Assembly (NCBI RefSeq): GCF_964340395.1
Contig: NC_135556.1
Coordinates: forward strand, 14,685,410 to 14,745,409
Direction of reading: 5' to 3'
Origin: Glandiceps talaboti
Taxonomy: Eukaryota > Hemichordata > Enteropneusta > Spengelidae
Length of the DNA: 60,000 nucleotides
Positions 1 to 12,624 of the stretch are shown in pieces. The position numbers were made by a program, and so were the translations under genes. The notes below the pieces were generated by a model that saw nothing but the letters and a program-made list of their open reading frames with translations, made no database searches and had not been told where the DNA came from. Each line of letters starts with the position of its first letter. The stretch's first letter is position 1.

Positions 1-353
1 AAAGGTGATGAAGGCCACGAGTGTCTGTCATAACTTTAGCGCAGTGAGAGATTCTGCTGGGCAACTCTGATCTAAATCTACCAACTTTATCAACCATTGG
101 TAGACTAAACACAACCTGCTATAGCAACACTGAGATAACAACCATCTACTGTGATGAAATGTGAAGGTCAGAGGTCAATGAGTGACTAAACATACCCTTG
201 TCTGTTTGAAACAAATCAATTTGTCATTAAAAATATCTCAGTCTATTAAAATACTTGACAAACTATCAGACTTTACGAAAATCAATATTCAATAAGGTGA
301 TTTTGAAATCAGTAGCCCTCACTCAGACCCAATTTACTTATATCTATTAATAT

Positions 354-703
354 ATATGTACTTGAATCAATTTCAGTTCATGCTGTGAGGTATAAAGACA
401 AGTCCTGGTTGACTGGTTGATTACATCGATATTTTGTTGTGATACGAGACCACAGACCACGACACTTCCAAAAGTGCTTTTTTTTTCTCGTCAAAATCTA
501 TCATTTTTATAACTCTTTTTGTGAAAACATATGTACTTGAATCAATTTCAGTTCATGCTGTGAGCTATAAAGACAAGTCCTGGTTGACTGGTTGATTACA
601 TCGATATTTTGTTGTGATACGAAACCACAGACCACGACACTTCCAAAAGTGCTTTTTTTTCTCGTCAAAATCTATCATTTTTATAACTCTTTTTGTGGAA
701 ACA
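354..703. repeat. Tandem duplication, 2 x 175 bp
   Basis: 354-528 and 529-703 are near-identical head-to-tail copies, each beginning atatgtacttgaatcaattt. The few differences include gaggtata/gagctata and gagacc/gaaacc. A fragment of a third start (gtacttgcatc) follows at about 707. Confidence 0.92.
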
Positions 704-1439
704 ATTTGTACTTGCATCTTTAGCAACTGGTGACAAGGTGTAGTTCAAGTGGGAGGCAAAATCAGTTTGGGTGTCCAAAATGTGCAGGGTCAAAAGTTTT
801 TATATATAATATAATAGGTAATAAAGGCTTATGTCAGTCAGCCACATCAATTTTCCACTGTGATTACTTACACCTACTCTGGTTGGCTACATCAACATTC
901 TACTAAAGGCCTACTCTGATTGGCCACACCAAATTCATATTCAAACTAAGGTTTGCTCAGGTTGTCTACATGTCAGTCTAGTGATATCCTTCATCGAATC
1001 TCAAGATCTCTAGAAATGATTCGATACCATTGTAGCATCCAGACTATCTACATGTATGTCTCAGTTCAATTTTTTTGATTATACTGAGACAGCTCTGTTC
1101 TGTGATACACTCACTTCTCAGTTGTGTAGCGACCTGTTCTGGTTGTTCATTTCTTGGGGTAGGGGGTCGGCCAAGACTCAACCTTCTAGCCAAATGTGTG
1201 TTATGTGTCACTCTGACTCTGATGGATAAACAACCGTATGATGACAGCAGAAAATAGAAATGAAATCTATTTTTGAAATGTGTTGACGTATACTTGTCAT
1301 CGAAGGAATTTTAAAATGATAAAGTATGGTATGCATGGATTATAGAAAGACCACAACTGTTTTTTGGGTATGTTGACACTTTAGAATGTTAGCTCATTGT
1401 AGAAGAAATACAGCAATGGGGTATCTGATTAAACTGAGG

Positions 1440-1560
1440 ACTAGTTCATTGTAACAGAGTGCCTTATTTGAGGGGTATCTAAATATAAGGACTATTCCAT
1501 TGTGACACAGTTGTCTTTAATATTTGAGGGGTGTCTAAATATAAGGACTATTCCATCGTT
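1440..1560. repeat. Degenerate tandem repeat, about 60-70 bp unit
   Basis: The phrase ctaaatataaggactattcc occurs at about 1,479 and 1,538, each preceded by tttgaggggt[ag]t. A weaker copy (ggactagttcattgtaacag) starts at about 1,438. Confidence 0.7.
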
Positions 1561-1822
1561 AACTTAGCATTTTCATTGTAAATTACTAGTGTCTTGTTGT
1601 CCGTACTTACATTCTTAAGTCTTCTGTCACATTCCCTTTGGATTTCTTTGACGTCTCTACAGACCAAAAAACAAAAGTCAAGTCAAGCCAAACACACAAA
1701 ACAAACAGTTCTGTTTACAAGATTGGAATGTACAGTAATTGTATGGAAGGAGAGCCTAATACAATCTCACATTGTAGCAGGATTAAAAGGCAGATTTACA
1801 GCAGGGTTTGGGTTAAAGACTT

Positions 1823-1906
1823 GAATGAATGAATGAATGAATGAATGAATGAATGAATGAATGAATGAATGAATGAATGAATGAATGAATGAATGAATGA
1901 ATGAAA
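1823..1906. repeat. (AATG)n microsatellite
   Basis: About 20 uninterrupted copies of the tetranucleotide tgaa/aatg. Confidence 0.97.
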
Positions 1907-2235
1907 TGACCGAATATTGTTATTGCATGTTAGCTTGGGTGACAATGATTCGTGCAGATGAGGCAAAGCCTCACAATAATTATACAGCTCGTAAGAAAAC
2001 TATTTTTGAGAAGAATGACTCGATTTAACCAAATTGATTATGCAATAAAGCTCATTGTGGTATATAAGACCTCAATGCATGTCCTTGGGGATGGTGGATA
2101 TTCTATCATTCTCTTTGTTTTTATGCATCAATACATGTACATGCTTTTAGTCATGCACTGTGGGAACAAGTCATTGACAACATCTACATGCACTCAGGAA
2201 AATGATTCTATTGGACTATTTGTTAATACATTCAT

Positions 2236-2257
2236 TGTATGTATGTATGTATGTATG

Positions 2258-2288
<31 letters not shown>
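2236..2288. repeat. (ATGT)n microsatellite
   Basis: About 13 uninterrupted copies of gtat/atgt, which produce an artefactual Met-Tyr-Val-Cys open frame. Confidence 0.97.
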
Positions 2289-2350
2289 GTGTATAGTACA
2301 TTACACGGCATTGTATGGTACTCTTCCAATAAAGATTCATGCAATTTTTG

Positions 2351-2620
2351 GTACCTGCAATAGCTTTTTATCTCATGCTAGAGGGTTAAAATAGAGCAAG
2401 AAGGTCGACTTATTCTCAGTACCTGCAATATCGTTTTATCTCATGCTAGAGGGTTAAAATAGAACAAGAAGGTCGACTTATTCTCAGTACCTGTAATAAC
2501 ATTTTATCACATGCTAGAGGGTCAAAATAGAACAAGAAGGTTGACTTATTCTCAGTACCTGCAATAGCTTTTTACCTCATACTAGAGGGTCAAAATAGAA
2601 CAAGAAGGTCAACTTATTCT
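2351..2620. repeat. 68-bp minisatellite, 4 copies
   Basis: Units start at 2,351, 2,419, 2,487 and 2,555 with gtacctg[ct]aata and contain ctagagggt[tc]aaaatag and acaagaaggt. Period is exactly 68. Confidence 0.95.
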
Positions 2621-3320
2621 TATGCACGCCTGTAGCAACGCATGTGAAGTGCGTGGAGCAGAAGTTATGATGTCAACCAAGAAATTGAATTTTTGTTATT
2701 TTTGTGATGTGCCTAGGCAGTAATATTCTATTTCAGGTACAGAGAATTCATGGACAATCTACATGCAAAGAATCACACAGGAATTAAATGATTTGAAGGA
2801 TGGAATTTCACAGACTGTTATAACTTATTTGCAACCAAGCGAAATTTAAAGCGATAGCAGTTGATGAGGGTTGCTGAATTCACAATGATGTGAGGCAAAC
2901 TAGTATTATAGCATAACCTTGAAGCAACTACTCCCACAAAATAAAACACATCACAATTAACCAATCACTGATTGAGTTAGAAATCACATGATCAGTTCTC
3001 TTACCTTGTAACTAATCTGTAGTGTTCAGAGGTGAGACATCCAACAAACAAACACAAGGTGAAAGGTGACAGAAACACAAAGTTAGTGTGATGGAAATAT
3101 GTTAGAACACAAAAAAACTGCAGACAAAATACAAAACAAAATTATGTGAAATGTACACATTTAAATTGTTTACATTTTAGACAATTATACAAAATGTGTT
3201 GGTATTGACAACATCAAATATGAATTATTAATACTTGATATCTTTATTCGTATAAATATTATTTAAGAATAATAACATACAATGTATCACTATGCATAGA
3301 CTAAATGATTTGTTGTTGTT

Positions 3321-3657
3321 ATTCTCGCAAACCAGAGCTGTTATTTTTTCGGCCATACTGCGAAATATTGAACGGCGTGTTTTGGACAGTGCCGTAAAAG
3401 AGGCTGTGGTTTACATTGATGGTTGTTGTCTGTACTTAACCTGTTGCTTATCACCTGTACATCAGTGCGACATGGCAAAGTAATGTGGATCAGCACAAAC
3501 AGCAACAAACTTAACAATGCTGCCATTTTTCATCAATGCGACAGGGGCGAAGCAATCATCGTCGCAAACCACGGCCTGTTTTACGGCAACGTTCTTAACG
3601 AGCCTCCCACAGGTTCAAAATGTAGTGGTAGAAATAATAACTCTGGTTTGCGAGAAT
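3321..3657. mobile_element. Inverted-repeat element, 337 bp (MITE-like)
   Basis: The ends are a perfect 17-bp inverted repeat, attctcgcaaaccagag and its complement. Further in, the arms also match imperfectly (gccgtaaaa-aggc-gtggttt in both arms). It is richer in CpG than its surroundings. No target duplication is obvious. Open frames crossing it on both strands are short and arise from the arms. Confidence 0.75.
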
Positions 3658-3946
3658 GGAAGCAATGTGAAACACAAACAGCAACAAATCTTTGAGTCAG
3701 TCTAGCTACATGCATTATTCATGACACGTCTCTGAAACTCAGTGATGTTGATTAGTGATCTCTTTAGTATAAGATACATGTACACATACTGTGTGTTAAA
3801 ATCTAGTGTATCTGTTCTCATCATCTGCGATATTCAATATGTAATTAATACAAAAGTTGTCTGCATAAAATTATCCCTGTGACCTAGACAATTTTCTTTA
3901 GTACAGATTGTTCAATCTTAGCAGCAGTATTAAACTTTAAACCGCA

Positions 3947-3974
3947 GACCCTCTACCAACGTTGGTGGAGGGTC
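3947..3974. repeat. Palindrome gaccctctaccaac/gttggtggagggtc
   Basis: A 28-bp near-perfect palindrome with one mismatch, followed by tatg. Related ggagggtctatg or ccctccac...ggtctatg motifs recur at 4,084, 17,469, 49,962 and 50,144. Confidence 0.75.
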
Positions 3975-4828
3975 TATGTTTAAACATACACTTTTCTAAA
4001 CTTTCTTGTAATATACATGTATATATATATATGTATCGGGTAATGACATACATGGCGATGTACTGTGTTAAAACATAGACTGGGTGGAGGGTCTATGGTT
4101 AAAATCACACACATTGTGCATGAACATACTACAGTGCTCTCAATCCCAGTGTCTGCTAATTTGTATACACAAAGCCATTATAAAGTTGTGGTAGGCATAA
4201 AAACATCAAGTAGCCTACTTTACAATCTAGGATCTAAATCTATAGAAATATTACATGTAAACATACACATTAGTTACTAAACTTTCTTAAATGTTAAAAT
4301 CATCATTACTATAATTCCCATCTTTATAAATGTTGTGGTGATGAAACAAATGATACAACACATGTACTTGGTTTGCCAAACAGATGGGAAGTATGCATGC
4401 ATGTCAAGGCCAACATACCAGACTTTTAATGGCTGTTCCACTTTACAGCAATAAATGTCCTGGGGTGATAGAATTTCCACATATCAGTATCACTCTGCCA
4501 TATTTATTGATTGAAGTTCAAAACAAAGATCATCAACTGACCTATTTTTATGACTACACTGACTCTGAGGGCATTGAAAGTTTGGTGTTTTGCTAAGACA
4601 GGTATTTCTGGGTATTACACATATTTGTTGTTTGATTCTACTTTTCACCTTGTCAACTTGAAAGTTATGTATAAAACACAATGAGTTTTATTAGCTTTTG
4701 GATTACAGATACACTATACAACATTATAATTTATACATGTGTATAGTCTGTACAATATGCTGTCAGGTCACCGAAGTGGCCCACCCTTTCAAGAACTGGC
4801 CTATAGGTGGCACAATGCAATGCCATGC

Positions 4829-4878
4829 AACACAGCACAGCACAGCACAGCACAGCACAGCACAGCACAGCACAGCAC
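4829..4878. repeat. (CACAG)n microsatellite
   Basis: About nine copies of the pentanucleotide cagca/cacag. Confidence 0.95.
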
Positions 4879-5925
4879 ATGTTTTGTAGTCTGACTCTAA
4901 TACTGTACTGTCGAATCCGAAAGGTTGTGTGCAATTATGCGATTTTCTCAACTGAATTCTTCATTTATAATAGATGAAGTTGGGAAAATACACAATAAAT
5001 TTTTACATGTCAACAAAAACCTACTACACAGAAGTGGTTGTTGATTTTTCGTTAAAGACATCCATTACACAAAAAGTAAAAGTGAAGTTTGTAGTCATAT
5101 CTAGTTAAGATCCTAACCATAAGTTGTATGCAAAAATGTAGCAATCAAGATCTGTACAAGACATAACACAGCTGAAACCCTTACGCCAAACTTGCATCAC
5201 ATCAAAACCCATTCAAACTGAACCAGAAATTAGGTAAAGAGCAAACAGGAGCTATCAGGACATGACCAAACTATAGCAACAACGTAAATCCATCAACAAT
5301 TTGTTACAATTGAATACAGTACATGTACATACATAGAGTAGGAAATGACAACATGTGTGGTTTCCGGAAACTGACCACAAATAAAAGGAAAGACGTCAGC
5401 TACTTAGTAGACTTAGGAATGTGAATTCACAATAACAACATGCTACTTGACTATTCTACTATGACAACATAGAGTAAACTTTACAGGAAACATTACCATA
5501 GCTTGTATACCAGGTGTAGTCTACAAAAGGTAGTCCCTATACAGTATCGTTACAATTTACACCTCCGTTTAGAGACCACATTGGCATCCAGATTATACCA
5601 AGTGGGCAACCCTAAAGAATACTTCCAGAGGTTTGCTCACATTTCAGCTAATTATACATGGAGTGCCAGAGATAACTAATATACAAAAAATACTGAAAAC
5701 TTTAATAATCTTTCTCCCACCGTTATTATCATTTTCTGAGGGTGTGTCTAAACATTGGTGGTTGAGAAATATATTTCTGAAGTACAAGTTAACCAAGGCA
5801 TTCCATGTGTCAAGTTATGGGCAGGGACTAACTGATGCAAGATTTATTGATGTCAAATGTCTCTCCACAAACTTCATGAAGTTCTGTTCTCACTCTTCCC
5901 ATAAATGCAATAACAAGTACATGTT

Positions 5926-5946
5926 TGACCTTTGACCTTTGACCTT
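5926..5946 (-). promoter_or_regulatory. Three AGGTCA half-sites spaced by one base (triple DR1)
   Basis: On the minus strand the sequence is AAGGTCAAAGGTCAAAGGTCA, three perfect nuclear-receptor half-sites in direct orientation with 1-bp spacers. DR1 elements bind HNF4, RXR or COUP-type receptors. It could equally be a short chance 7-bp tandem repeat. Confidence 0.4.
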
Positions 5947-6529
5947 GCAATGGCTGAACACAGACAGGAACGCATGACAGACTGGTTGTTTAGAGTACAT
6001 GTTATCAACCTATACACATAATACCATTGGCAATGTATTCACCTGCAGTCATGTAGTGTATGCTAACAGACGTACATGTACAAAAAAAATATATTGGATA
6101 TTTAGAAAAGAAAATTATCACATAACTACTGACAATTGGTCTCTTGGTAGCAACTCTAAGCTCATTCATATTACTATTTATATCAACAAAAATGGAAAGT
6201 GTACTAAAGCTTACAAAATGGAGGAAGTATTCATTGCATAAACTTCATGTCAAGGTGTGTAATACGAAACAAACAATGTAACTATTCCAAGCATTCAGTA
6301 GGGTAGGAATACATGTACTCTCCCTCCATTTTAGCTGTGTAGTTGGCATCAACAATCCCACCATATTCTTGTGGAGGGAAGAGTGTAGTGGGGTGGGATG
6401 TGAACCTGTTTTCGATTGACACCTTTCAGTTATGTTGCCGATATAGCATGTGTTGTTTTATGTGGTTATACCATAGACAGTGGAGAAGAAACCAATGTCT
6501 ATGGTTAGACTAGCAACGTGGACAGGAGA

Positions 6530-7040
6530 GGTAGTCACAACTATATTGTGCATCAGTAGCACTTCATATACTATGACCAGTAACAACATTCAAGTTGCCT
6601 AAAGCATTTGTGGTTAGACTTAACAACTTAGTCTGTACTGGTAGTCAAAACTCTACTGTATATCGACAATTCACATGTCCATTAACAACCTTTCAGCCAT
6701 GTTGCCTACAGCATATTACATTCGTATTCTAGTTCCTGACGGACTGTATTACGTATTACGTATTACGTTAACTTCATACTTATATCTTATAAGTGTGAAG
6801 TTATCGCAGTATGGAATGTGGTCTGTCAGGAACTAGACTAACATGTGATTACACTAACAACTTGGGCCTTTTTCCTAGTCAAAGCTCTGCTGTACATCAA
6901 TAACACTTCACATATGACCAGTAACAACCTTTCAGCCATGCTGCCTACAGTATATCTGGTTAAACCTAACAACTTAGGCTGTATTGGTAGTCAAAACCCT
7001 ATTATGTTTATGTATCAGTACTATTGGTAGCCAAAACTCT
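6530..7040. repeat. Degenerate tandem repeat, interrupted by a hairpin element
   Basis: Repeated phrases include aacaacctttcagccatg, gccta[ac]agcat, taacaacttag[tg]ctgta and ggtagtcaaaac. At least three diverged units are seen, and the inserted palindrome at 6,717-6,842 splits one of them. Confidence 0.75.
6717..6842. mobile_element. Small hairpin element inserted in a tandem repeat
   Basis: A 13-bp outer arm tctagttcctgac (6,728-6,740) pairs with its complement (6,825-6,837). An inner near-palindrome spans 6,769-6,803 (taacttcatactta with its complement). Neighbouring repeat units lack the segment, which gives empty-site comparisons. Confidence 0.65.
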
Positions 7041-10000
7041 ATGTCTACACCAGTAGCACACGTCACAGATGAGTGAGCAAACTGAAGAGACCATCAGAAC
7101 TAAAGGAGGAAATAACAGCCTTTTATTCACAAGAAGCCGTTAATGATTCGCTGGAACTAAAATCAATGCAGTGATGGCCAAACCTTAGTTTAAGAGAAGA
7201 ATACGACATACAAATGGAAGTGAATTATATCACAAATAAGACATTGTATATTACAAGTACTATCGGTCACATAGACAGACAGACAGACAAGCTGTCCTAT
7301 TACAGGAAAGGAAATGAAATGCAATTCTTTGAAACAAGTATAGATTCTAGGCTTTAGGTCACAGTGTCAGTTCAACGTAATAAACTCAGCTACATTAGCC
7401 TGTCTGGTGTTTTATTCCCTGAAAGTTACGATCTAAGTAAATTGATACCGCTTCTCTAGCTGATACAAATATTCTCCACAAACAACAGTTTGGACTGTGA
7501 AAATATGCAGGGAAGAATATGTTGAACTCCATGATAAAAAAAATTGTCACTAAAACTCTAACAAAAGTTTTAATATCAAAATCCTTGTAATTCATTATTT
7601 AGACTTCTTGTAATGTCACCAAACTGAAATTAATGAACAACTTTTATTTATTCTACAGTCACCGACTACATTTTCTCATTAATTCTATGTAGACGCTTAA
7701 AATGACAATTTGTTGAGTTTTGTAATCTTTTTTTCCTGAGTACTCAAGTACACAGATGTATTTCAGAAATTTTGAAATATCAATTGATGAACGATGATCT
7801 GTGCCACTGTGTGTGCACTCATTGTCACAGTTAACATACACTGAAGGAATGAATTCTGCAATTCAACTAACGTAAGTGATTGTGAAATGTTCTGACAAGC
7901 AACTTTATTGTCCTGTGTCTTTACAGAGACCCACTCACCCCCCTAGGGAGTGGCCTGTTCAAAAAGCACTGATACATGTATGATGCAGGTTATCCTGCTT
8001 CAGGTCAAATTCCTGTAAAAAGATAATGACTGTGGTAGGATTGGGGGTTACAGGTATCTGAAGCTATAGGGTGTTGACCTTTAACCTCTGTAACATCAAT
8101 TTGGTGACCCAACCGAGTGTGGAGTGTGTCCGTGGGGCACTCTTAAAGCTGAGATCTATTTTGGTCACAGTTGTACTAACGTGTACAATGCAATAGAATT
8201 GTGTTGAATGCACGCACAAATTACAGCCTCTGGCTTCTCGTCCCTTTACAAACGTACTTTCTTTTTTTTACGAAGATTTATCTGTCTACACCTGCTCAAT
8301 GTTTGTAGATACTAATTCTATCTGTAAATAAGTGTATTCTACCTCTAACAACTAGATTGTATCACCATTGTCTGCATACTTGTTCCGTAAAACGTAAAAC
8401 AACTTAAAATTTATAGGAAAACTTGCCCTTTTTACAGCACAGAAATTGGTGGTTTTTTTGTGTATTTTTTTTGACAAGGCTAATACATGTGTAACTGGAA
8501 CAATTGAGTTACATTCCTATAATTACGTGTACGACATAACACATTCCTTACATCACTGTTTCTATGGTGTACTGGTATTAGAAATCATGCATGCATTCAA
8601 GGAATTCTTACAAACACTCTTAACTTCATCACAATCAAGCACTCCCATCCCGGATCCAGTACAGTGAGGCTAGAAATCTAAGCAAATAGTCTGTTTCTGG
8701 TGAAGTAAAAAAAAAAAACCACTTGAAATCAAAAACTATTGACATGTAGTGGAATGCAAGTATCCTTCTCCAGGCATTCTCAGCTATTTCATCAATTTAT
8801 GGCAAGACCTTTCACAAATATTTGACCACTCAGAAAGTAGGGTTCTTTCTGATAGCATGAAATTCCTACTTTTTATGTTACACAACAATTTGTTTTGACT
8901 TCAGCCGAGAACAAATTAGGAAGCCATACATGTCACTCCTGTTTTCCAACTTGCACTTTTCTGTACAAAGAAATACCCCTCCCTCCCCTCCCTCCCTCCA
9001 CCCCGGTAGAAAGAGGATTAATCTGTACAAAGGACTGATTTCATTGGCAGTTTGTTTTGGACAGTTTCTGACTCCTGGTTGAAGAGGTCATGCAGAGAGC
9101 AAAGAAATCTCTACATAACTTCACGAACATTTGACCAAACTGCAAGCATAGACTCACATCTCCTACGGTGTACATACCAATGTTATGTTAAAACCCTGAG
9201 ACTGGTACATTTGAATATTATAATATCGTTTGTCAATTCCAATGTATACAATGTAAGAGTAATCATGTAATAGTGAATCAGATATATTTCACCACTGAAA
9301 ATAATACTATCCTGGAACTATGTCCATTTCATGACACACACCAGGTCTTCCCCCATCTACTACAACACAGTATGAATACCCAAGTACTTAGTGTAATGTC
9401 ATGGTTATTGATTTGTACAAGATGCTAAATTTTTAATGGTTTTATTTCCACTGGAGTATATAACTTTTTTTTACTATGGTTTAGGAACGTATCCAGTAAC
9501 TGAAAGAGGGTAATAAGGTAAAATTGGCATATATGTACCTTTCATCTGGGACCATCCCATTCTATAAAATTTGTCTAGTACTATAAAAGGAACATACATG
9601 TACATGTAGGTATACATTTGTACCCACCATCCTAAACAAAAACAAAAACAAAAATACTGTATATTCAATATTTTATATGGCGCTGCACCATGCTAATTTC
9701 CTTGCCCGTTTACTTTCATAGCTGGTCAATTTTGTACTGTACAGCATTCCTACATATAGGTTGGGTTAAGGAGTGGCAAGCAGGTAGCAAACCATCCAAT
9801 TCTATTGAACTACCAGTAATCTAAGATCTTGTTTATAAACAAGAACATATCTACTTTCACTACACTCCAGTATGAAATCAAGAATCACAGGCTTTCAAAG
9901 TATATAATAACATGTGACACCATTGAGAAGCAATTCCATAATTTTTTTTTAGCTACAACTAAATTCCCACACAAACAAACCAGTCGCTAATAATAATATG

Positions 10001-10355
10001 AATGAAACTCAAGGCCTACAAATTTAATGCATGTAAAAAATGCAATAAGCTGTGATTGGAAAGAGAAGAGAAATTCAACTGAGAAACTATTTCATTATGG
10101 TGACTTTAATCAGATTAGGCTGGGATGCACATATGCAAGCACAGACTGATTGTGTGTATGCATGGTTAGGTCTCTATCACTGATTACTCTCAGTACATGG
10201 CCTAGGAAAACAGATTACTGGACATAACAGGCTAATTGACACAGACATGATGTTGTCTCTTTACAGGAGGTCTCTAACCATTTATATAGACAAGCTTCAC
10301 TCATAGGCTAGGATTCAAGAATATCCACAGGGCATTTCATTTTCTGAATGTAGAA

Positions 10356-10785
10356 CATGACAGCATGGATTCCCGACTTACTCACATACGTTGCTGTGTA
10401 TGTACTACATGTAGGAGTTGTGAACAGTGAAACATGACTATGGGCATACTTCTCATATATCTAAACACCATAGAGCATTAGAAGTTGTGGGCATGCAGTG
10501 TTCAACATAGAAACATAACAGTATGGATTCCACACTTCTCACATACTTCTTAATATAGAACATTACTAGTTGTGGGTAGTGGTCAACATAGAAACATAAC
10601 AGTATGGATTCCACACTTCTCACATACTTCTTCACACCGTAGAACCATTACTAGTTGTGTGGTAGTGGTCAAAATGGAAACATGACAGCATGGATTCCAG
10701 ATTTAATCACATACATCTAAACCATTCTGTACATGTACATACATGTAGTAGTTGTGGGCAATGGTCAACAAGGAAACATACCATG
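10356..10785. repeat. Degenerate minisatellite, about 70-95 bp unit, five copies
   Basis: Units share aacat[ga]acag[ct]atggattcc, ctcacata[ct] and agttgtggg[ct]a with variable spacing. The copies at 10,500-10,660 are the most alike. Confidence 0.85.
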
Positions 10786-10807
10786 ATACATGTAACAGCA
10801 CATGTAA

Positions 10808-11515
10808 GTAATTGGCCCAAAACTGACCAAGTACGGGCAGAGTTACGAGCTCGCAAGTCTCAAGTACGAGTGACGTCACTCATACAGAATGAACGTACAC
10901 GTACGCTGCATATCACACTTACACATATGTTACATGCAATCTCAGACAAATGAAACGTACCGTACTACATAGAAACCCTTTTTAATGAATTGTACTTATT
11001 TAATACTAAAACTAAATACAGAGTTGAATATAAGATTGTTGAATTGAATATGTGTAGAATAAATCAAAAAACGTATTTACAAGAAAGACGACGACGTGGT
11101 GGACAGCTGATAAGAACGTATTGTTGTCATGGTTGCATCTATAAATAGTGTTCACTGACTTGTAAATGTAATCAAATTGTATCAATGTGTATAGAACGAT
11201 GTGTCCGCAATTTAGCCACTCAATGAGAAGAAAAAATAAAGTTCAGAAAAACGAAGTCAGGGGTTTCTGTTTCATTGCACGGCTGTCTGCTGCTTTTCTG
11301 GGTAAACTACGGAGCAATAACAACTGGGTAGGTTCACAATCAGGCTGCGACGGAATACGACAAGCGTGAGTCCTCTGCGTACTCATCGAAAATTAGGCCA
11401 ACTGCAAGAGTATGACGTCACCCGTATATGGAAATTACGAGTTCCGACGTCACTCGTACTTGAGACTTACGAGCTCGTAACTCTGCCCGTACTTGGTCAG
11501 TTTTGGGCGAATTAC
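10808..11515. mobile_element. Terminal-inverted-repeat element, 708 bp (non-autonomous DNA transposon)
   Basis: The first 70 bp (gtaattggcccaaaactgac through gtacgagtgacgtc) match the reverse complement of the last 70 bp with about two mismatches. Both arms are rich in CpG and contain gagctcg and gacgtc palindromes, unlike the surrounding intron. The interior has no transposase-like open frame. Flanks give no clear target duplication because the ends run into a near-palindromic aatt. Confidence 0.85.
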
Positions 11516-11657
11516 ATACCTCAACAGCATGGCCGCCAGGCTAACAAAGTACATGTATCTCAATATGGTTCTAGTCTAGTGATACACTTCATCAAATCTT
11601 TCAGACCACGTTGGCATTCAGACCACAATATGGTAAATAGTCACAGGCACTGGTTAG

Positions 11658-12200
11658 CATACACAGGTCAGAAAGGGTGAACATAGTTCAATACAGAGGT
11701 ACAAATATGTGCAACTAGCTAGGGGCAGTTACTTGTATCAACTCGGATGGACTGTTCCTAAAGAGTCTGGTACACGTATTCCAACTGTTAATATTACCTG
11801 CCACTGCCCTCAATATATGTATTTGTTAAATACATACAGATCAGATCATAATTTGACAAAAGAAAGTGAACAACACCTAAATCTGAAGGCACATATGTCC
11901 ATATTTGGGCCGGTAATGTTTGTATTTCATATAAAGCGAATACTTATAAATATCAAGTGGGAAGAGTGCATTGATTTTTTGTTATTATCACTTTTATCCA
12001 AATACAACGAAGATTATGAAATTAAAGGAGCACTTTGCAAAATAAAAATTTTGATAAGGCTTAATATCAACAGACAAATGGATGATTTTTGTAAACAATT
12101 TTGCAATCAACCCTGGCAAACTGTGTGGCATACACTACATCAGAAAGAACTGACTTTATTCATGAAATGTATAGAGATCACATATGATATGGGTCAATAA
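11658..12200 (+). other. Unassigned 180-codon open frame, possible exon or element remnant
   Basis: The frame is open from 11,658 to a TAA at 12,198-12,200, unusually long for AT-rich sequence that is not repetitive. No ATG starts it near its beginning. A weak acceptor-like tagcatacacag precedes 11,670. The C-terminal half (around IKWEECIDFLLL and QPWQTVWHTLHQK) has protein-like composition, but I recognise no domain. An AATAAA lies about 140 nt after the stop. It follows directly on the inverted-repeat element at 10,808-11,515. It could be an exon of a nested plus-strand gene, a remnant of a mobile element, or a chance frame. Confidence 0.22.
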
Positions 12201-12481
12201 ATTTAGTATCAGCTGTCCATGTATTAATTTTAAATCTTTTTTATTATTATTTTGTAACAGCTGTCATGATGTATGCTACATCTACTTAAGTTATTGACAT
12301 TGTCATATGATATTTGTATATGATATTATATTTGTATTAATAAATCAACAATTAGTATAACTTTCCTGATACTGATACATTTGTGTATATATAGATTACA
12401 ACATCAAACATATCAATACATTCATATTTCACATTACTTTATTGGCATTGCCATATCAAATATGTATTTTGTACATCACAC

Positions 12482-12535
12482 ATACATACACACGCACGCA
12501 CAGACACACATATGGTACACAGACAGACACACATA

Positions 12536-12622
<87 letters not shown>

Positions 12623-12624
12623 GC
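12482..12624. repeat. (CA)n microsatellite with compound edges
   Basis: An uninterrupted CA run at about 12,537-12,618, preceded by mixed cacaga/cacata repeats. Confidence 0.97.

Noticed and set aside
2995-3030. A 12-nt minus-strand microexon (acceptor AACACTACAG, donor AAG|GTAAGAG) that could follow exon 4
   Set aside because: Splice-like sites alone are frequent by chance. The resulting residues do not clearly match the family and nothing after it could be found.
8060-8170. Minus-strand frame around TVTKIDLSFKS as the next CH-domain exon
   Set aside because: Only a superficial match to the expected RVTVK strand, with no convincing donor or acceptor at the right phase.
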